Shown here piece after piece: positions 36,206-45,684 of a stretch of 64,000 nucleotides of DNA. Position 1 is the stretch's first letter. Every line of letters starts with the position of its first letter. The notes under the pieces were generated by a model. That model worked only from the letters and a program-made list of their open reading frames with translations, had not been told where the DNA came from and ran no database searches. The stretch comes from CAYYMH01 sp964472785 (GTDB lineage Bacteria > Zhuqueibacterota > Zhuqueibacteria > Thermofontimicrobiales > Thermofontimicrobiaceae). A program made the translations under genes and the position numbers. Location of the stretch: positions 41,376 to 105,375 of the forward strand of contig CAYYMH010000013.1 of assembly GCA_964472785.1 (NCBI GenBank), given 5' to 3'.

Positions 36206-39064
36206 ATGGATGTATTTGTTGAAGCTTCAAAGGAAACCGGACTCTCAATTGATGATTTAAAGCTGATTGAACAAATGATTGTAACGAAAGGTAATTTTTC
36301 AGCCGAAAAAGTAAGGACAGGTATTTATAATTTCTGTTGCAAAATGGGAATGGTCCGCTATTATTTTAAAACCACACCACTGGATACTATTGCTAATCAT
36401 ATAGAATCGATACTTGCTGCGGAAATTGTCGCCCGCAACCGCGGCAGCAACGAATTAGATGTTGATTTTGTCAGTGAGCGACAGGATTCGGCTATGTATT
36501 TGATCAATGACGATCATGAAAAAGCGGTCGATATTGAACGCAGATTAGAAAAATCATTCCTGGATTATCGGCTGCAAAGTTATCGCACGCCTGGTATCGA
36601 CCTCGAATCTCATTTTCGGAGTTATTTTGTTACCAAACCGATCTACGGAATGCCGGATGCCCCCCCTACGGAGGACGACATCAACAAAGTCGGAGCAAAA
36701 CAATTCCTGGAATCTACAACCAAAGAAGCCAAAGAACGTTATCAGCTCGTACTGAAAGATTCTCTCTTGTGGAGCCAGCCATATATCTATGTAACAGATA
36801 AAGTTCGGGATGAGATTCGAATCATGGTTTCAATTCCCCATTCTCAGAGTTTACATTTTCTATCCGGAATTTCCGACATTATCAATTATTACGGACTGGT
36901 CAGCAAACATAAATATGCAGAACCATTTTCAAATGGGAAGTTGATTATTTCGATCTATTTGGATGCGGATTCCACGCGTCCCTATATCGACGAAATTGTG
37001 ACTGACCTCAGTTTGATTTACATTAATCCTGAAAATGAGCTATCTCCGCTAATCCGAAAAAACACGCTATCGGTTCACGAAGCTTTTTATGCGGCAAGTG
37101 CCTGGAAATTTACCCATCAATTCCTGAGCAGTTTCAATTTGGAATATATGGCGTTGACTGAAGTACTAAAAGACCGCCCCGAACTGCTGGACATTTTAAG
37201 CACACTCAGAACAAGGTTAGTAAAAGATTCCTACACCGAAGCGCGCATTCTTCGTACCATTTTCAATTTTCCGGCTGAGATCAAAAAACTATATGCACAT
37301 TTTTCCAACCGTTTTAATCCCAAAGAAAAATATCAGCCGGATTTATATCAATTTGATTATGAAAGTATTCCGCATGAAATTGACCGGGAAATTTTATGCT
37401 TTTTCCTGCTCTTCAATGAAGTTACCCTTAAAACAAACTTTTACAAAAAGAATAAAACCTCGTTGGCTTTTAGACTGGACTCCACAAAATTTTTAGATCC
37501 GATTGAATACAAAGAAAAACCATACGGTATATTTATGATTTTGGGAAAAGAGTTCCGCGGATTTCATGTTCGCTTTAAAGATATTTCTCGCGGCGGGATT
37601 CGAATTGTTACGTCCCGAGATATGGAAAATTATGACAAAAATTCAGATTCCATTTTTGATGAAAATTATAATCTGGCGTTTACTCAACAGAAAAAGAATA
37701 AGGACATTCCGGAAGGCGGATCAAAAGGGACAATTTTGCTGAATTTTGAATACCAGGATAAGGGTGAAACCGCGTTTGAAAAATATGCCGACGGATTACT
37801 GGACGTCATTTTACCTCACGAAGTGGGCAATGATTATTTGGGACAAACTGAAATTCTATTTCTAGGGCCGGATGAAGGCACTGCCGAAGTGATGAGTTGG
37901 GCATCGAATCGGGCGAAAGAACGCGGTTATAAGTTCTGGCAATCTTATTCAACAGGTAAACCTCTTTCTGAAGGCGGAATTCCACACGATGTTTACGGCA
38001 TGACGACCAACTCGGTTCATGAATACGTGCTGGGCATCCTGAAAAAATTGAATATCGATGAAGAAAACATCACCAAAGTGCAAACAGGAGGCCCGGACGG
38101 AGACCTTGGCAGCAATGAGATTTTGATTTCCAAAGACAAAACAATCTGTATCATTGACGGGAGCGGTGTGCTTTACGATCCTGTCGGTTTAGACCGGGCT
38201 GAACTCAATAGATTGGCAAAAGCCAGGCTCATGGTAGAAAAGTTTGATAAAAATAAGCTATCTGAAAATGGATTTTTAGTTCACGTCAATGACCGAAATG
38301 TAACACTGCCGGATGGCACAAACGTCGAAAGCGGTTTGACATTTCGAAACCTGTTCCATCTGAATCCGATATTAAAAGCGGATTTATTCGTGCCCTGTGG
38401 TGGCCGACCGAAATCAATTAACATTCAAAACTGGAAACAGTTGCTGGATGATAATGGTACACCGCGATTCAAGTATATTGTCGAAGGCGCGAACCTGTTC
38501 ATCACACAACCGGCGCGTTTAGCACTGGAAGAAAAGGGCATGATCATCTTCAAAGACGCCTCTGCCAACAAAGGTGGCGTAACTTCCTCTTCTCTGGAAG
38601 TTTTGGCTTCGCTGGCTTTGACAGATGAAGAATACGAAACTCATCTTTGTGTAAAAAGCGACAAAACGCCTGAATTCCGCCAGAAATATGTGGAAGATGT
38701 GCTGGATATTATTCGGGAAAATGCACGACTTGAATTTGAAGTACTGTGGAACGAAAAACAGAAAACGAAGAAACTGTTGTCAAAATTGACTGATGAGCTG
38801 AGCGATAAAATAAATCAGGTCACGGATTCAATTCATCAATCCGATTTGTGGAAGGATAAAACACTTTTGAAAGCTGTGGTTGAAGAACACTGCCCGCCTT
38901 CATTGGTCAAAAAGGTCGGGATTGACAATATTTTAAAACGGGTTCCTGATAATTATCTCCAAGCCATTTTGGCGTCGCGGTTATCCAGCCAGTTTATCTA
39001 TCATTTTGGGCTTGAAGCAGATGAGATCGATTTTTATAATTTCTTGAAAAAATACGGTTGCTGA
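36206..39064 (+). CDS. Large NAD-specific glutamate dehydrogenase
   Basis: A roughly 952-residue protein of the large NAD-GDH class (yeast Gdh2/L_115 type), which deaminates glutamate to 2-oxoglutarate and ammonia. A long N-terminal regulatory region precedes the catalytic part: RFKDISRGGIRIVTSRD near 469-485, the catalytic lysine region PEGGSKGTILL, then FLGPDEGTAEVM and VQTGGPDGDLGSNEI for the coenzyme. The second ATG (36206) has GGAGA nine bases in front and is chosen over the ATG at 36191. It is transcribed after the PEP-binding pair; its 3' end faces the barrel-TPR gene across a shared terminator. Confidence 0.88.
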   Translation: MDVFVEASKETGLSIDDLKLIEQMIVTKGNFSAEKVRTGIYNFCCKMGMVRYYFKTTPLDTIANHIESILAAEIVARNRGSNELDVDFVSERQDSAMYLINDDHEKAVDIERRLEKSFLDYRLQSYRTPGIDLESHFRSYFVTKPIYGMPDAPPTEDDINKVGAKQFLESTTKEAKERYQLVLKDSLLWSQPYIYVTDKVRDEIRIMVSIPHSQSLHFLSGISDIINYYGLVSKHKYAEPFSNGKLIISIYLDADSTRPYIDEIVTDLSLIYINPENELSPLIRKNTLSVHEAFYAASAWKFTHQFLSSFNLEYMALTEVLKDRPELLDILSTLRTRLVKDSYTEARILRTIFNFPAEIKKLYAHFSNRFNPKEKYQPDLYQFDYESIPHEIDREILCFFLLFNEVTLKTNFYKKNKTSLAFRLDSTKFLDPIEYKEKPYGIFMILGKEFRGFHVRFKDISRGGIRIVTSRDMENYDKNSDSIFDENYNLAFTQQKKNKDIPEGGSKGTILLNFEYQDKGETAFEKYADGLLDVILPHEVGNDYLGQTEILFLGPDEGTAEVMSWASNRAKERGYKFWQSYSTGKPLSEGGIPHDVYGMTTNSVHEYVLGILKKLNIDEENITKVQTGGPDGDLGSNEILISKDKTICIIDGSGVLYDPVGLDRAELNRLAKARLMVEKFDKNKLSENGFLVHVNDRNVTLPDGTNVESGLTFRNLFHLNPILKADLFVPCGGRPKSINIQNWKQLLDDNGTPRFKYIVEGANLFITQPARLALEEKGMIIFKDASANKGGVTSSSLEVLASLALTDEEYETHLCVKSDKTPEFRQKYVEDVLDIIRENARLEFEVLWNEKQKTKKLLSKLTDELSDKINQVTDSIHQSDLWKDKTLLKAVVEEHCPPSLVKKVGIDNILKRVPDNYLQAILASRLSSQFIYHFGLEADEIDFYNFLKKYGC

Positions 39065-39077
39065 GATAAAGAAGAAT

Positions 39078-39112
39078 AAGTGTGCTCCACTTTTAGGGTG
39101 GAGTACACTTTT
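39078..39112. terminator. Bidirectional rho-independent terminator
   Basis: A 13-bp stem (AAGTGTGCTCCAC with GTGGAGTACACTT, one G-U pair) with a 7-base loop lies in the 63 bases between the convergent NAD-GDH and barrel-TPR genes. U-rich ends are present on both strands. Confidence 0.85.
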
Positions 39113-39127
39113 ACACATGCAGAAACT

Positions 39128-41398
39128 TTATCTAATACTTTCCAATGCCTTGAGCCGTTCGCTCGCCTTTTGAATATATTCCAGCGTTTTTTGATGAGAG
39201 GGATCGATTTGTAAAATACGATCCCAGATTGCTATCGCTGCGTTATAATCTCCCTCCGAATAATTGACCATGCCCTGGTTGAATAATTCCTCGACTCTCG
39301 TCTTCAATCTATTTTCACTTTTTTTCAAATAATCGCCGGCGATTTTATGATCTGGCTCCTTAACCAGAATTTGCCCAAAAGCCTCTCGCGCTTTCAAATA
39401 GTCTCCTTTTTCAAAATCTTCGATCCCCTTTTTCTGCAAATTTTCTATGCTGATATTCGATAAAATCTGCTTCTGCAAATTTTCAGCAGCTAAATGAGCG
39501 CTCCCATGGGCCAACGCTTTGTTGCACTCTTCCAAAGCGGATTCATAATTTTTCTGCTTAAAAAGCGTCAATGCTCTTTCATAATGTTCGTTTTGCAGTT
39601 TATTAATTTCGTTTCTGGCCTCTCTCAGGTATCGCTGTGAAGCGCTATGATTGGGATTAATGGCAATTATCTCGGAAAATACGCTGATGGCTGATTCATA
39701 TTCTTTTTTATTGAATAAATATTTTCCTTTTTGAAATTTACTGTCCACAACCGCTGATATGTAATTTTTTAAATACTGCACTTTTTTCCTGGCGAAATCA
39801 TTACGGCTGTCCAGTTCCAGCACCTGTCGGTAACGGTTATTTGCTTTAACAAATTGATCGTTTTGTTCATACTGCTGGGCTGCTCTTAATAAAGATTGAA
39901 TTCTTTCTTTTCTTTGAGCTGCGGCATTGATTGCCTTTTCCTTAAATTGTTTTGCTTCTTCATGATTCGGATTTAGAGCCAGCGCCTTTTCTAATTCCTC
40001 CCGGGCACGCTTGTAATTTTTTTGATTGTAATAACCAATACCACGATAGAAATACTCACTAAAAGTTAATGATTTAATACTATCAATCTTCGTCGCATAA
40101 AAATTTGCGCCTTCATGACTATGATTGACTGATAAAATTCTTTTGAAAGTTTTCTCTGCCTCGGTATAGTCACTGTCGTTGTACTCTTTTACACCTTCTC
40201 TGTACAATTGCTCCAATTTTCTATTCAATTCCGGCCGGATTTTCTTTAACTGTTTAGCAGCCTTCTTGCTGGATTTGTCTAATTCTAACATTTTCTTATA
40301 ATTATGGTAAGCATTAACGTACCAGCCTTTGTCGAGATAATCTTTTGCCACATTGTAAAGTGAATCAATTTTATCCTCTTTTTCTTGAACACGATCCTCT
40401 AAAACCGATACCAGCAAATTGATTTTTTCATTATCCGGATCATAGGCTAATGCTTTTCTGTATTCGGAAAGTCCTCCGTTGAAATCATTGCTCTTTATTT
40501 TTTGGTGACCCGAGTGTTTATAGCGTTCGGAAATCACCTCGTCCTTTTGATTGAATAGGAGACTGAATGAAAAAAAATACTTATTTGATTGTGGCAGAAA
40601 ACCTAATTCAAAAGAAAACACATTTACCACCGTATTGAAGCCGATAGCCATGTGTTTGATATCAAAATCCTTAAAGCCAAAATAGATATCATTGTTTTGG
40701 TTAATACTCATTTGACTACCGAGGTGAAAGCTTTCATTATCATGTGAAATATGATACGCAAAATGGAAAAGAGGTCCATTATTCAACGGCTTGACCATCG
40801 TTGCGAAGCGAAATTCGTGGTTGCCCTGCATATTCACCAGCGGAATATTGTGAACCATTATTCCGATATTTAATTTATCTTTCATGTTCTGTGACCGGAA
40901 CCAATTCCAAAGCGGATTTTTCGAAACCGATATCAAGCGATAATTGGGGTAGGATTTTAAAAAGAGTCCCAATCCAAAACTTGAAATAAACTTACCATTA
41001 TTTTTTTTCCCCAAATTAATGCTGCTGCCTATCCCCAAAGCAGAATTTAACCGATACCCTCCTCCTATTGTCACATAATCGGAAGATTGACTTTGGTTTA
41101 CAGGAGGATAACGAAAGACATTAACACCAAAACCAAATCGGGCGGGTAAATATTTTGTAAATCCAATATAATTTAATTCGGATTGTTGATTCAGATTGAC
41201 AATTACTTGATCGCGGGTGAAAAAGGAAAGAGCTGCCGGATTCCAAAAAACAACGGATGGATCTTCGGGCATGGCTACAGCAGAACCACCAAGACCGATT
41301 GAACGGGTATTAGGAGCATTTAGCTGAGCATTTGCCCCTCCTGCAATAACAAGTAAAACAAACAACTGGCATAATATCAGGTATCGTATTTTTTTCAT
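39128..41398 (-). CDS. Outer-membrane PorV/PorQ-like barrel fused to TPR repeats
   Basis: A roughly 756-residue protein. A signal peptide (about 1-24, GGANAQ cleavage) is followed by a region of about 260 residues starting NTRSIGLGGSAVAMPEDPSVVFWNPAAL, the beginning typical of PorV/PorQ/UPF0164 outer-membrane barrels. From about residue 290 onwards there are eight or more TPR-type helical hairpins (for example GKYLFNKKEYESAISVFSEI and GMVNYSEGDYNAAIAIWDRI). TPRs usually hold protein partners. Starting at the ATG 41398 rather than a TTG 18 bases earlier puts the signal peptide at the N-terminus. The gene is 105 bases downstream of the cyclase gene. Confidence 0.8.
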   Translation of the reverse strand: MKKIRYLILCQLFVLLVIAGGANAQLNAPNTRSIGLGGSAVAMPEDPSVVFWNPAALSFFTRDQVIVNLNQQSELNYIGFTKYLPARFGFGVNVFRYPPVNQSQSSDYVTIGGGYRLNSALGIGSSINLGKKNNGKFISSFGLGLFLKSYPNYRLISVSKNPLWNWFRSQNMKDKLNIGIMVHNIPLVNMQGNHEFRFATMVKPLNNGPLFHFAYHISHDNESFHLGSQMSINQNNDIYFGFKDFDIKHMAIGFNTVVNVFSFELGFLPQSNKYFFSFSLLFNQKDEVISERYKHSGHQKIKSNDFNGGLSEYRKALAYDPDNEKINLLVSVLEDRVQEKEDKIDSLYNVAKDYLDKGWYVNAYHNYKKMLELDKSSKKAAKQLKKIRPELNRKLEQLYREGVKEYNDSDYTEAEKTFKRILSVNHSHEGANFYATKIDSIKSLTFSEYFYRGIGYYNQKNYKRAREELEKALALNPNHEEAKQFKEKAINAAAQRKERIQSLLRAAQQYEQNDQFVKANNRYRQVLELDSRNDFARKKVQYLKNYISAVVDSKFQKGKYLFNKKEYESAISVFSEIIAINPNHSASQRYLREARNEINKLQNEHYERALTLFKQKNYESALEECNKALAHGSAHLAAENLQKQILSNISIENLQKKGIEDFEKGDYLKAREAFGQILVKEPDHKIAGDYLKKSENRLKTRVEELFNQGMVNYSEGDYNAAIAIWDRILQIDPSHQKTLEYIQKASERLKALESIR

Positions 41399-41502
41399 CA
41401 GCCCTATCGATTCCAACTAAAATCCACACTGATGTCGATTAAAGCGACCACAGTTTTAACTATTTGAGTATTTACCAGACCTTGAATATTTTACAATTTT
41501 TT

Positions 41503-43035
41503 TTAATAATTGATCCCGCAAATTTCGATTAGTTCGTCTCGACCTTTTATCTTGATCGTACCTAAATTTGTCGCGGCGTATGCTGTTTTAATATGTGAGA
41601 ATAGTTTTGTCGAGGTAATAATCTGTCCCGGTTTGGCAACATCACAAAATCGCGATGCTAAATTGACAGCATCGCCGACAACTGTGTAATCCATTCGGTC
41701 TTTGGAGCCAATATTACCGATAACAGCGTCGCCAATGTTGATTCCGATTCCAACGGTCAGTATTTCCTTGTTTTGCTTCAAGCGGTTTTTATTGAGCACA
41801 TCTATCGCTCTTTGTATCGTTACTGCAGCATTCTGTAAATTAATGTGGCTATTTGTTCCCTCAAAGACAGCCATAACCTGGTCACCCATAAATTTATCCA
41901 CGGCTCCGAAATGCGTTTCAATGATACGTGCTTGTAAATCCAGATAAATATTGATTACTTCGACCACAACCTCAGGCTCATGCTTCTGAGAAAAACCGGA
42001 AAAATCCCTGACATCCGAAAATAGCAACGCAATCTGCCGGTGTTGACTGACTGAAACGGATTCATCATTAGAAACGAGATACCGTTTGATCATTTTTCGA
42101 GTAATGGGAGAAACAAACTTTTGCATGTGAAGCTTCTCTTTGAGATGCATGGTCATGTTGTTAAATTCTTGCGCTAACTGCCCCAGCTCGTCATTGGATT
42201 TTATCGAAATTTTGATGTCAAGATTGCCCTGCCCTATTTGCCTGGCGCCAGCAGAAAGCTCCTGAATCTGTTTGACCATCCGATGAGAAAGAAAATAAAT
42301 GCCGAGCACTGATGCAATGGTAACCAATAACGCAATGGTGTAGATAATATTTTGAGCTTCTTTGATGGGAGCTAAAGCGATCTCTTTTGAAAAACCGATT
42401 CCTGCCACCCCCAGCATGACTTTGTCCTCATCCTCACCGCTCCTTTTCGTCTCAAAAATGGGATAATAATAGTTGAAATGCGTTTCTGTTTCGATGGCTG
42501 TTGTTTCTTTCAAGTTAAGCAAAAAGGCTTTTTCTTTGTCAGAAAAAAACTCCTGATTACCTTCGGTGAGCTTGATGTTGGTGTGAGCAACTAACTCCGC
42601 TTCCCGGTTTGCAACCCACGCATAATCCACGCCGGTGATGTTTTTTTGTTTGATATAAAGAACGGATAATTTAATTTCGTCGTATTCTCCCATCAGCAGG
42701 TTATCTTTTATTTCATAAGATGAAAGATACTGTAATGTTAAATTGCAAATTTCCTCGAGTTTTGCCCGCAGCAGGCGACGCTCTGTTTGTTGAAAAATTA
42801 GACTCAATACGAGAATCACGATAAAAACAACCCCACCGATGATGATACTCAATTTTCGCCGAATCGGAAAGGAAACAAACAACTCTTTGGAATAGACTAA
42901 AAAGGATTGGATCATTTTTTTAAAACTGTCAAAAAACTCGCTAATTACATCAGCGGTCACCAATATCTTTTGCCAACTGTTTTTGGCAATTCGTTCTAAA
43001 TCGATGTTTTTTAATCTTTTTAATAAATTACTCAT
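41503..43035 (-). CDS. Membrane adenylate/guanylate cyclase with sensor and HAMP domains
   Basis: A 510-residue class III nucleotide cyclase. Membrane helices near 60-80 and 230-250 enclose an extracytoplasmic sensor region; a HAMP linker follows (LSAGARQIGQGNLDIKI). The catalytic domain has the metal aspartates in LLFSDVRDFSGFS, a KFMGDQVMAVF segment with the Lys/Asp of the substrate pocket, and GIGINIGDAVIGNIGS with VGDAVNLASR. The substrate-specifying residues look adenylate-like, but this is not certain. It probably senses a signal outside the cell and makes cAMP; no cAMP-receptor gene is in the window. Confidence 0.88.
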   Translation of the reverse strand: MSNLLKRLKNIDLERIAKNSWQKILVTADVISEFFDSFKKMIQSFLVYSKELFVSFPIRRKLSIIIGGVVFIVILVLSLIFQQTERRLLRAKLEEICNLTLQYLSSYEIKDNLLMGEYDEIKLSVLYIKQKNITGVDYAWVANREAELVAHTNIKLTEGNQEFFSDKEKAFLLNLKETTAIETETHFNYYYPIFETKRSGEDEDKVMLGVAGIGFSKEIALAPIKEAQNIIYTIALLVTIASVLGIYFLSHRMVKQIQELSAGARQIGQGNLDIKISIKSNDELGQLAQEFNNMTMHLKEKLHMQKFVSPITRKMIKRYLVSNDESVSVSQHRQIALLFSDVRDFSGFSQKHEPEVVVEVINIYLDLQARIIETHFGAVDKFMGDQVMAVFEGTNSHINLQNAAVTIQRAIDVLNKNRLKQNKEILTVGIGINIGDAVIGNIGSKDRMDYTVVGDAVNLASRFCDVAKPGQIITSTKLFSHIKTAYAATNLGTIKIKGRDELIEICGINY

Positions 43036-43193
43036 AAGTTTCGATCGCGTCCCGTCATATCAGTTCATTTTTCGCTTTATTGGTTATCTGTCAGTAAAAT
43101 ATAGCGGTGCAAAACAGAGATTTCGCTAATACTCGATGAGAGGTTAATTTACTTTCCATCGAGCTACTCGATTTTTATCATAATGACTTGAAT

Positions 43194-43457
43194 CTATTCA
43201 ATTACTTCAATTTTTATCTCTTCAATCGGCCCTTGATTTTGATTTTCACTTTTAAACGCTTTTTGAATGGAGAATAAAATAAACACTAAAATAACAAGAA
43301 TGATGAACATCCCCACAAATGAGCGTCTTTGTACAGGTTTCCGCTCGATGATTCGGCGAAATTTGATCCGCGGATGATCCTGTTCCTCTTCGGACTCCGG
43401 TTTATAAAACCGAGGTTTATATTCAAAACGGCGTATTTTGGGATTTTTCAAAAACAT
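43194..43457 (-). CDS. Small single-pass membrane protein with a RRFEYKPRFYKPE motif
   Basis: An 87-residue protein: a basic N-terminus with RRFEYKPRFYKPE (about 9-21), a middle basic stretch, one membrane segment (about 47-66, MFIILVILVFILFSIQ) and an acidic tail. Short proteins with this motif are widespread in Bacteroidota and relatives and are of unknown function. The ATG at 43457, with AGGTGAG five bases upstream, is preferred over the GTG at 43466. It lies 158 bases upstream of the cyclase gene on the same strand. Confidence 0.75.
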   Translation of the reverse strand: MFLKNPKIRRFEYKPRFYKPESEEEQDHPRIKFRRIIERKPVQRRSFVGMFIILVILVFILFSIQKAFKSENQNQGPIEEIKIEVIE

Positions 43458-43616
43458 TTTTCTCACCTATAAAAATACAAAATATTTCAATTTAAGTCTG
43501 ACACGGTTCAACAAATACGGCATGATTATTTAAAATTATGATTGAAATATTAAAGTAAATAAATTGAACAAAATAATCAAGCCTTTTTTGAAAGATTCTG
43601 CTCTTCCTATATTTTT

Positions 43617-43778
43617 TTATTCACGAATAATTTCCCATGTAGTATTCCGATGAACATTCAAAAGTTTATCAGATTCAAAATATTGCTGATTTCCCTGTCT
43701 CATATTTTTTAAGAGTGTTTGCATTTCTTTGCATTCTATATTTGCGCTAAATGTTTTTAGATCAGTGCAATTAGTCAT
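43617..43778 (-). CDS. Possible 53-residue Fis-type HTH protein or remnant
   Basis: A short frame, ATG at 43778, stop at 43617. Its C-terminal half (MRQGNQQYFESDKLLNVHRN followed by TTWEIIRE) can be aligned with a Fis/HTH_8 helix-turn-helix (GN...LLxIxRNTLxxKIKE), but with two inserted residues and lost alanines. The start overlaps (ATGACTAA) the stop of an upstream coding-like stretch that is itself interrupted near 43850. It may be a decayed end of a sigma-54 activator or a chance frame. It is in the 760-base space before thiC. Confidence 0.3.
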   Translation of the reverse strand: MTNCTDLKTFSANIECKEMQTLLKNMRQGNQQYFESDKLLNVHRNTTWEIIRE

Positions 43779-44046
43779 CAGCCATTTTCACTGTAGCAAA
43801 TTGCAGACCGAAATCATTTTCAATAGAAACAATTTGTTCCGGTAATTAATATGTTGACATATTGCAAAACAATAGGTTATATCACTTCACTTTTTAATGA
43901 TTTAGCAAAGAGAAAAGTCAGATCGGTGATCCTTCCCTAAAAAGAGAGTACTTCCTAAAAAATGAACATCATTATGAGGAGTGAAATCATGTTTCATTTT
44001 GGAACTTGTATTCTTTGTCAAGCGTTATAACATCAAACAAGTGATT

Positions 44047-44129
44047 CTCCGAAGGGGTGTCAGCCGATTGCTGACTGAGAACACACCCTTTGAACCTGAT
44101 CTGGATCATACCAGCGTAGGAATTCGGGA
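44047..44129 (+). promoter_or_regulatory. TPP (THI-box) riboswitch
   Basis: The conserved TPP aptamer is present: GGGGTGTCAG at 44054-44063, CTGAGA at 44075-44080, ACACCCTTTGAACCTGATCT, then GGATCATACCAGCGTAGGAA. A P1 stem forms between CTCCGAA and TTCGGGA. It controls thiC, whose start is 92 bases downstream. Thiamine pyrophosphate binding is expected to turn expression off through the terminator that follows. Confidence 0.96.
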
Positions 44130-44155
44130 TAGTATTTAATTTATGATTTCGAATG

Positions 44156-44189
44156 AAAGCGATCACAAAGCTGGTGGTCGCTTTTTTTT
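44156..44189 (+). terminator. Terminator of the TPP riboswitch expression platform
   Basis: An 11-bp stem AAAGCGATCAC/GTGGTCGCTTT (one G-U pair) with a 7-base loop and an eight-U tail lies between the aptamer and thiC. This shows a transcription-termination mechanism. Confidence 0.92.
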
Positions 44190-44220
44190 ATTTCAACTCA
44201 AAATTTAGAGAGGACGAGAA

Positions 44221-45504
44221 ATGAGCACCATTATTGATCAACTTAAAAAAAAATCTTACCCAAATTTTATTGATAGGCTTGCGGCTGATGAAGAAATTTC
44301 TCAACAAAAATTGGTGAGTGAAATATTAGCCGGTCACATCGTTGTACCCAAAAACAAGCTTCACGATAATTTCGATCCGATTGCCATCGGAAAAGATACC
44401 CGGATTAAAATCAATGCGAATATCGGCACATCTCCCACAAAATGTGATCTCGATTTTGAAATGGATAAAGTCAAGGTATCAATCGAGAGCGGAGCAGATA
44501 CTGTGATGGATTTATCAATCGCCGGCGATATCAGCACATTCAGAAAAGCGATTACCAACAATCTGAACATTACGTTGGGTACCGTTCCTATTTATGAAGC
44601 CATGATTGGCTTGAAAAACGCCAGCGAATTAACAATTGACCGGTTTTTAGAAATCATGGTTAAACAAGCTATAGAAAAAGTTGACTTTATGACGATCCAT
44701 GCTGGTCTGGTACAAAGCCATCTGCCGCTTATTGAAAAAAGAGAAATCGGCGTGGTCAGTCGCGGCGGTTCGATCATGGTCGATTGGATGCAGCATCACG
44801 GACAGGAAAGTTTTCTTTATGAACACTTTGACGAAATATTGGATATTGCAAACGAATATGACATCACTATGTCGCTGGGAGACGGATTGCGCCCCGGGTG
44901 CACCGCAGATGCCAACGATGAAGCCCAATTTGGCGAGTTGGAAAAAATTGGTGAATTAGTGCAACGTTGCCGGCAAAAGAATGTGCAAGTCATGGTTGAA
45001 GGTCCCGGACACGTACCGCTACATTTGATCGAAGAAAACATCAGGAGAGAAAAGGAAATTTGTGACGGTGCTCCCTTTTATGTTCTCGGCCCATTGGTGA
45101 TCGATTATGCTGCCGGATATGATCACATTGCCGGTGCAATTGGTGGCGCGCTGGCGGCATACTACGGCGCTGATTTTTTATGCTACGTCACACCTGCGGA
45201 ACATTTGCGACTACCGTCAATAGATGATGTACACGAGGGAGTCATTGCGTCTAAAATTGCCGCAGCAGCAGTCGATCTTTCACGAAACAGTCGAAAAGAG
45301 TATCAGCGCAATCTCGCCATTTCAAAGGCGCGAAATGAATTTGATTGGGACACACAGCAAAAGTACGCCATTGATAAAACCAAATTCTGTGAGTATCTCG
45401 ATAAAGTGGAAGCATCGGAAACCGACGGAGATGATCAGCTCCCCTGTTCCATGTGCGGAGAATGGTGCGCGATTAAACGGATCAAGAAAAACAAACAACG
45501 TTAA
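44221..45504 (+). CDS. thiC: Phosphomethylpyrimidine synthase ThiC
   Basis: A 427-residue radical-SAM-type enzyme that converts aminoimidazole ribotide to HMP-phosphate in thiamine synthesis. It has the ThiC core (INANIGTSP near 61-69, TVPIYEAMIG, SRGGSIM, GDGLRPGC, EGPGHVP, then CYVTPAEHL) and the C-terminal cluster motif CSMCGEWC. It is of the short form, without the long N-terminal extension. AGAGAGGACGAG precedes the ATG. It is controlled by the upstream TPP riboswitch. No other thi genes are in the window. Confidence 0.97.
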   Translation: MSTIIDQLKKKSYPNFIDRLAADEEISQQKLVSEILAGHIVVPKNKLHDNFDPIAIGKDTRIKINANIGTSPTKCDLDFEMDKVKVSIESGADTVMDLSIAGDISTFRKAITNNLNITLGTVPIYEAMIGLKNASELTIDRFLEIMVKQAIEKVDFMTIHAGLVQSHLPLIEKREIGVVSRGGSIMVDWMQHHGQESFLYEHFDEILDIANEYDITMSLGDGLRPGCTADANDEAQFGELEKIGELVQRCRQKNVQVMVEGPGHVPLHLIEENIRREKEICDGAPFYVLGPLVIDYAAGYDHIAGAIGGALAAYYGADFLCYVTPAEHLRLPSIDDVHEGVIASKIAAAAVDLSRNSRKEYQRNLAISKARNEFDWDTQQKYAIDKTKFCEYLDKVEASETDGDDQLPCSMCGEWCAIKRIKKNKQR

Positions 45505-45610
45505 TTCATTTTGTATCTAATCAGAGCCGACAAAACAAGCAAAAGATTAGTCCGACAATATGCAGTGGTTGAATAGCTGAAGCTAATTTTTTCTGTTTTC
45601 CTGGAATAAA

Positions 45611-45652
45611 AAATAGGGGTGCTATTCCATTCAAAGATTGAAATAACACCCG
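45611..45652 (-). terminator. Terminator at the end of the phytase/inositol gene block
   Basis: On the minus strand an imperfect 11-12-bp stem (CGGGTGTTATTTC against GGAATAGCACCCC) is followed by CTATTTTTTATT. It lies 33 bases after the phytase stop, between the convergent phytase and thiC genes. Confidence 0.65.
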
Positions 45653-45684
45653 TGTTTACTCGAAATGATGAGGTTTGGTTTACC

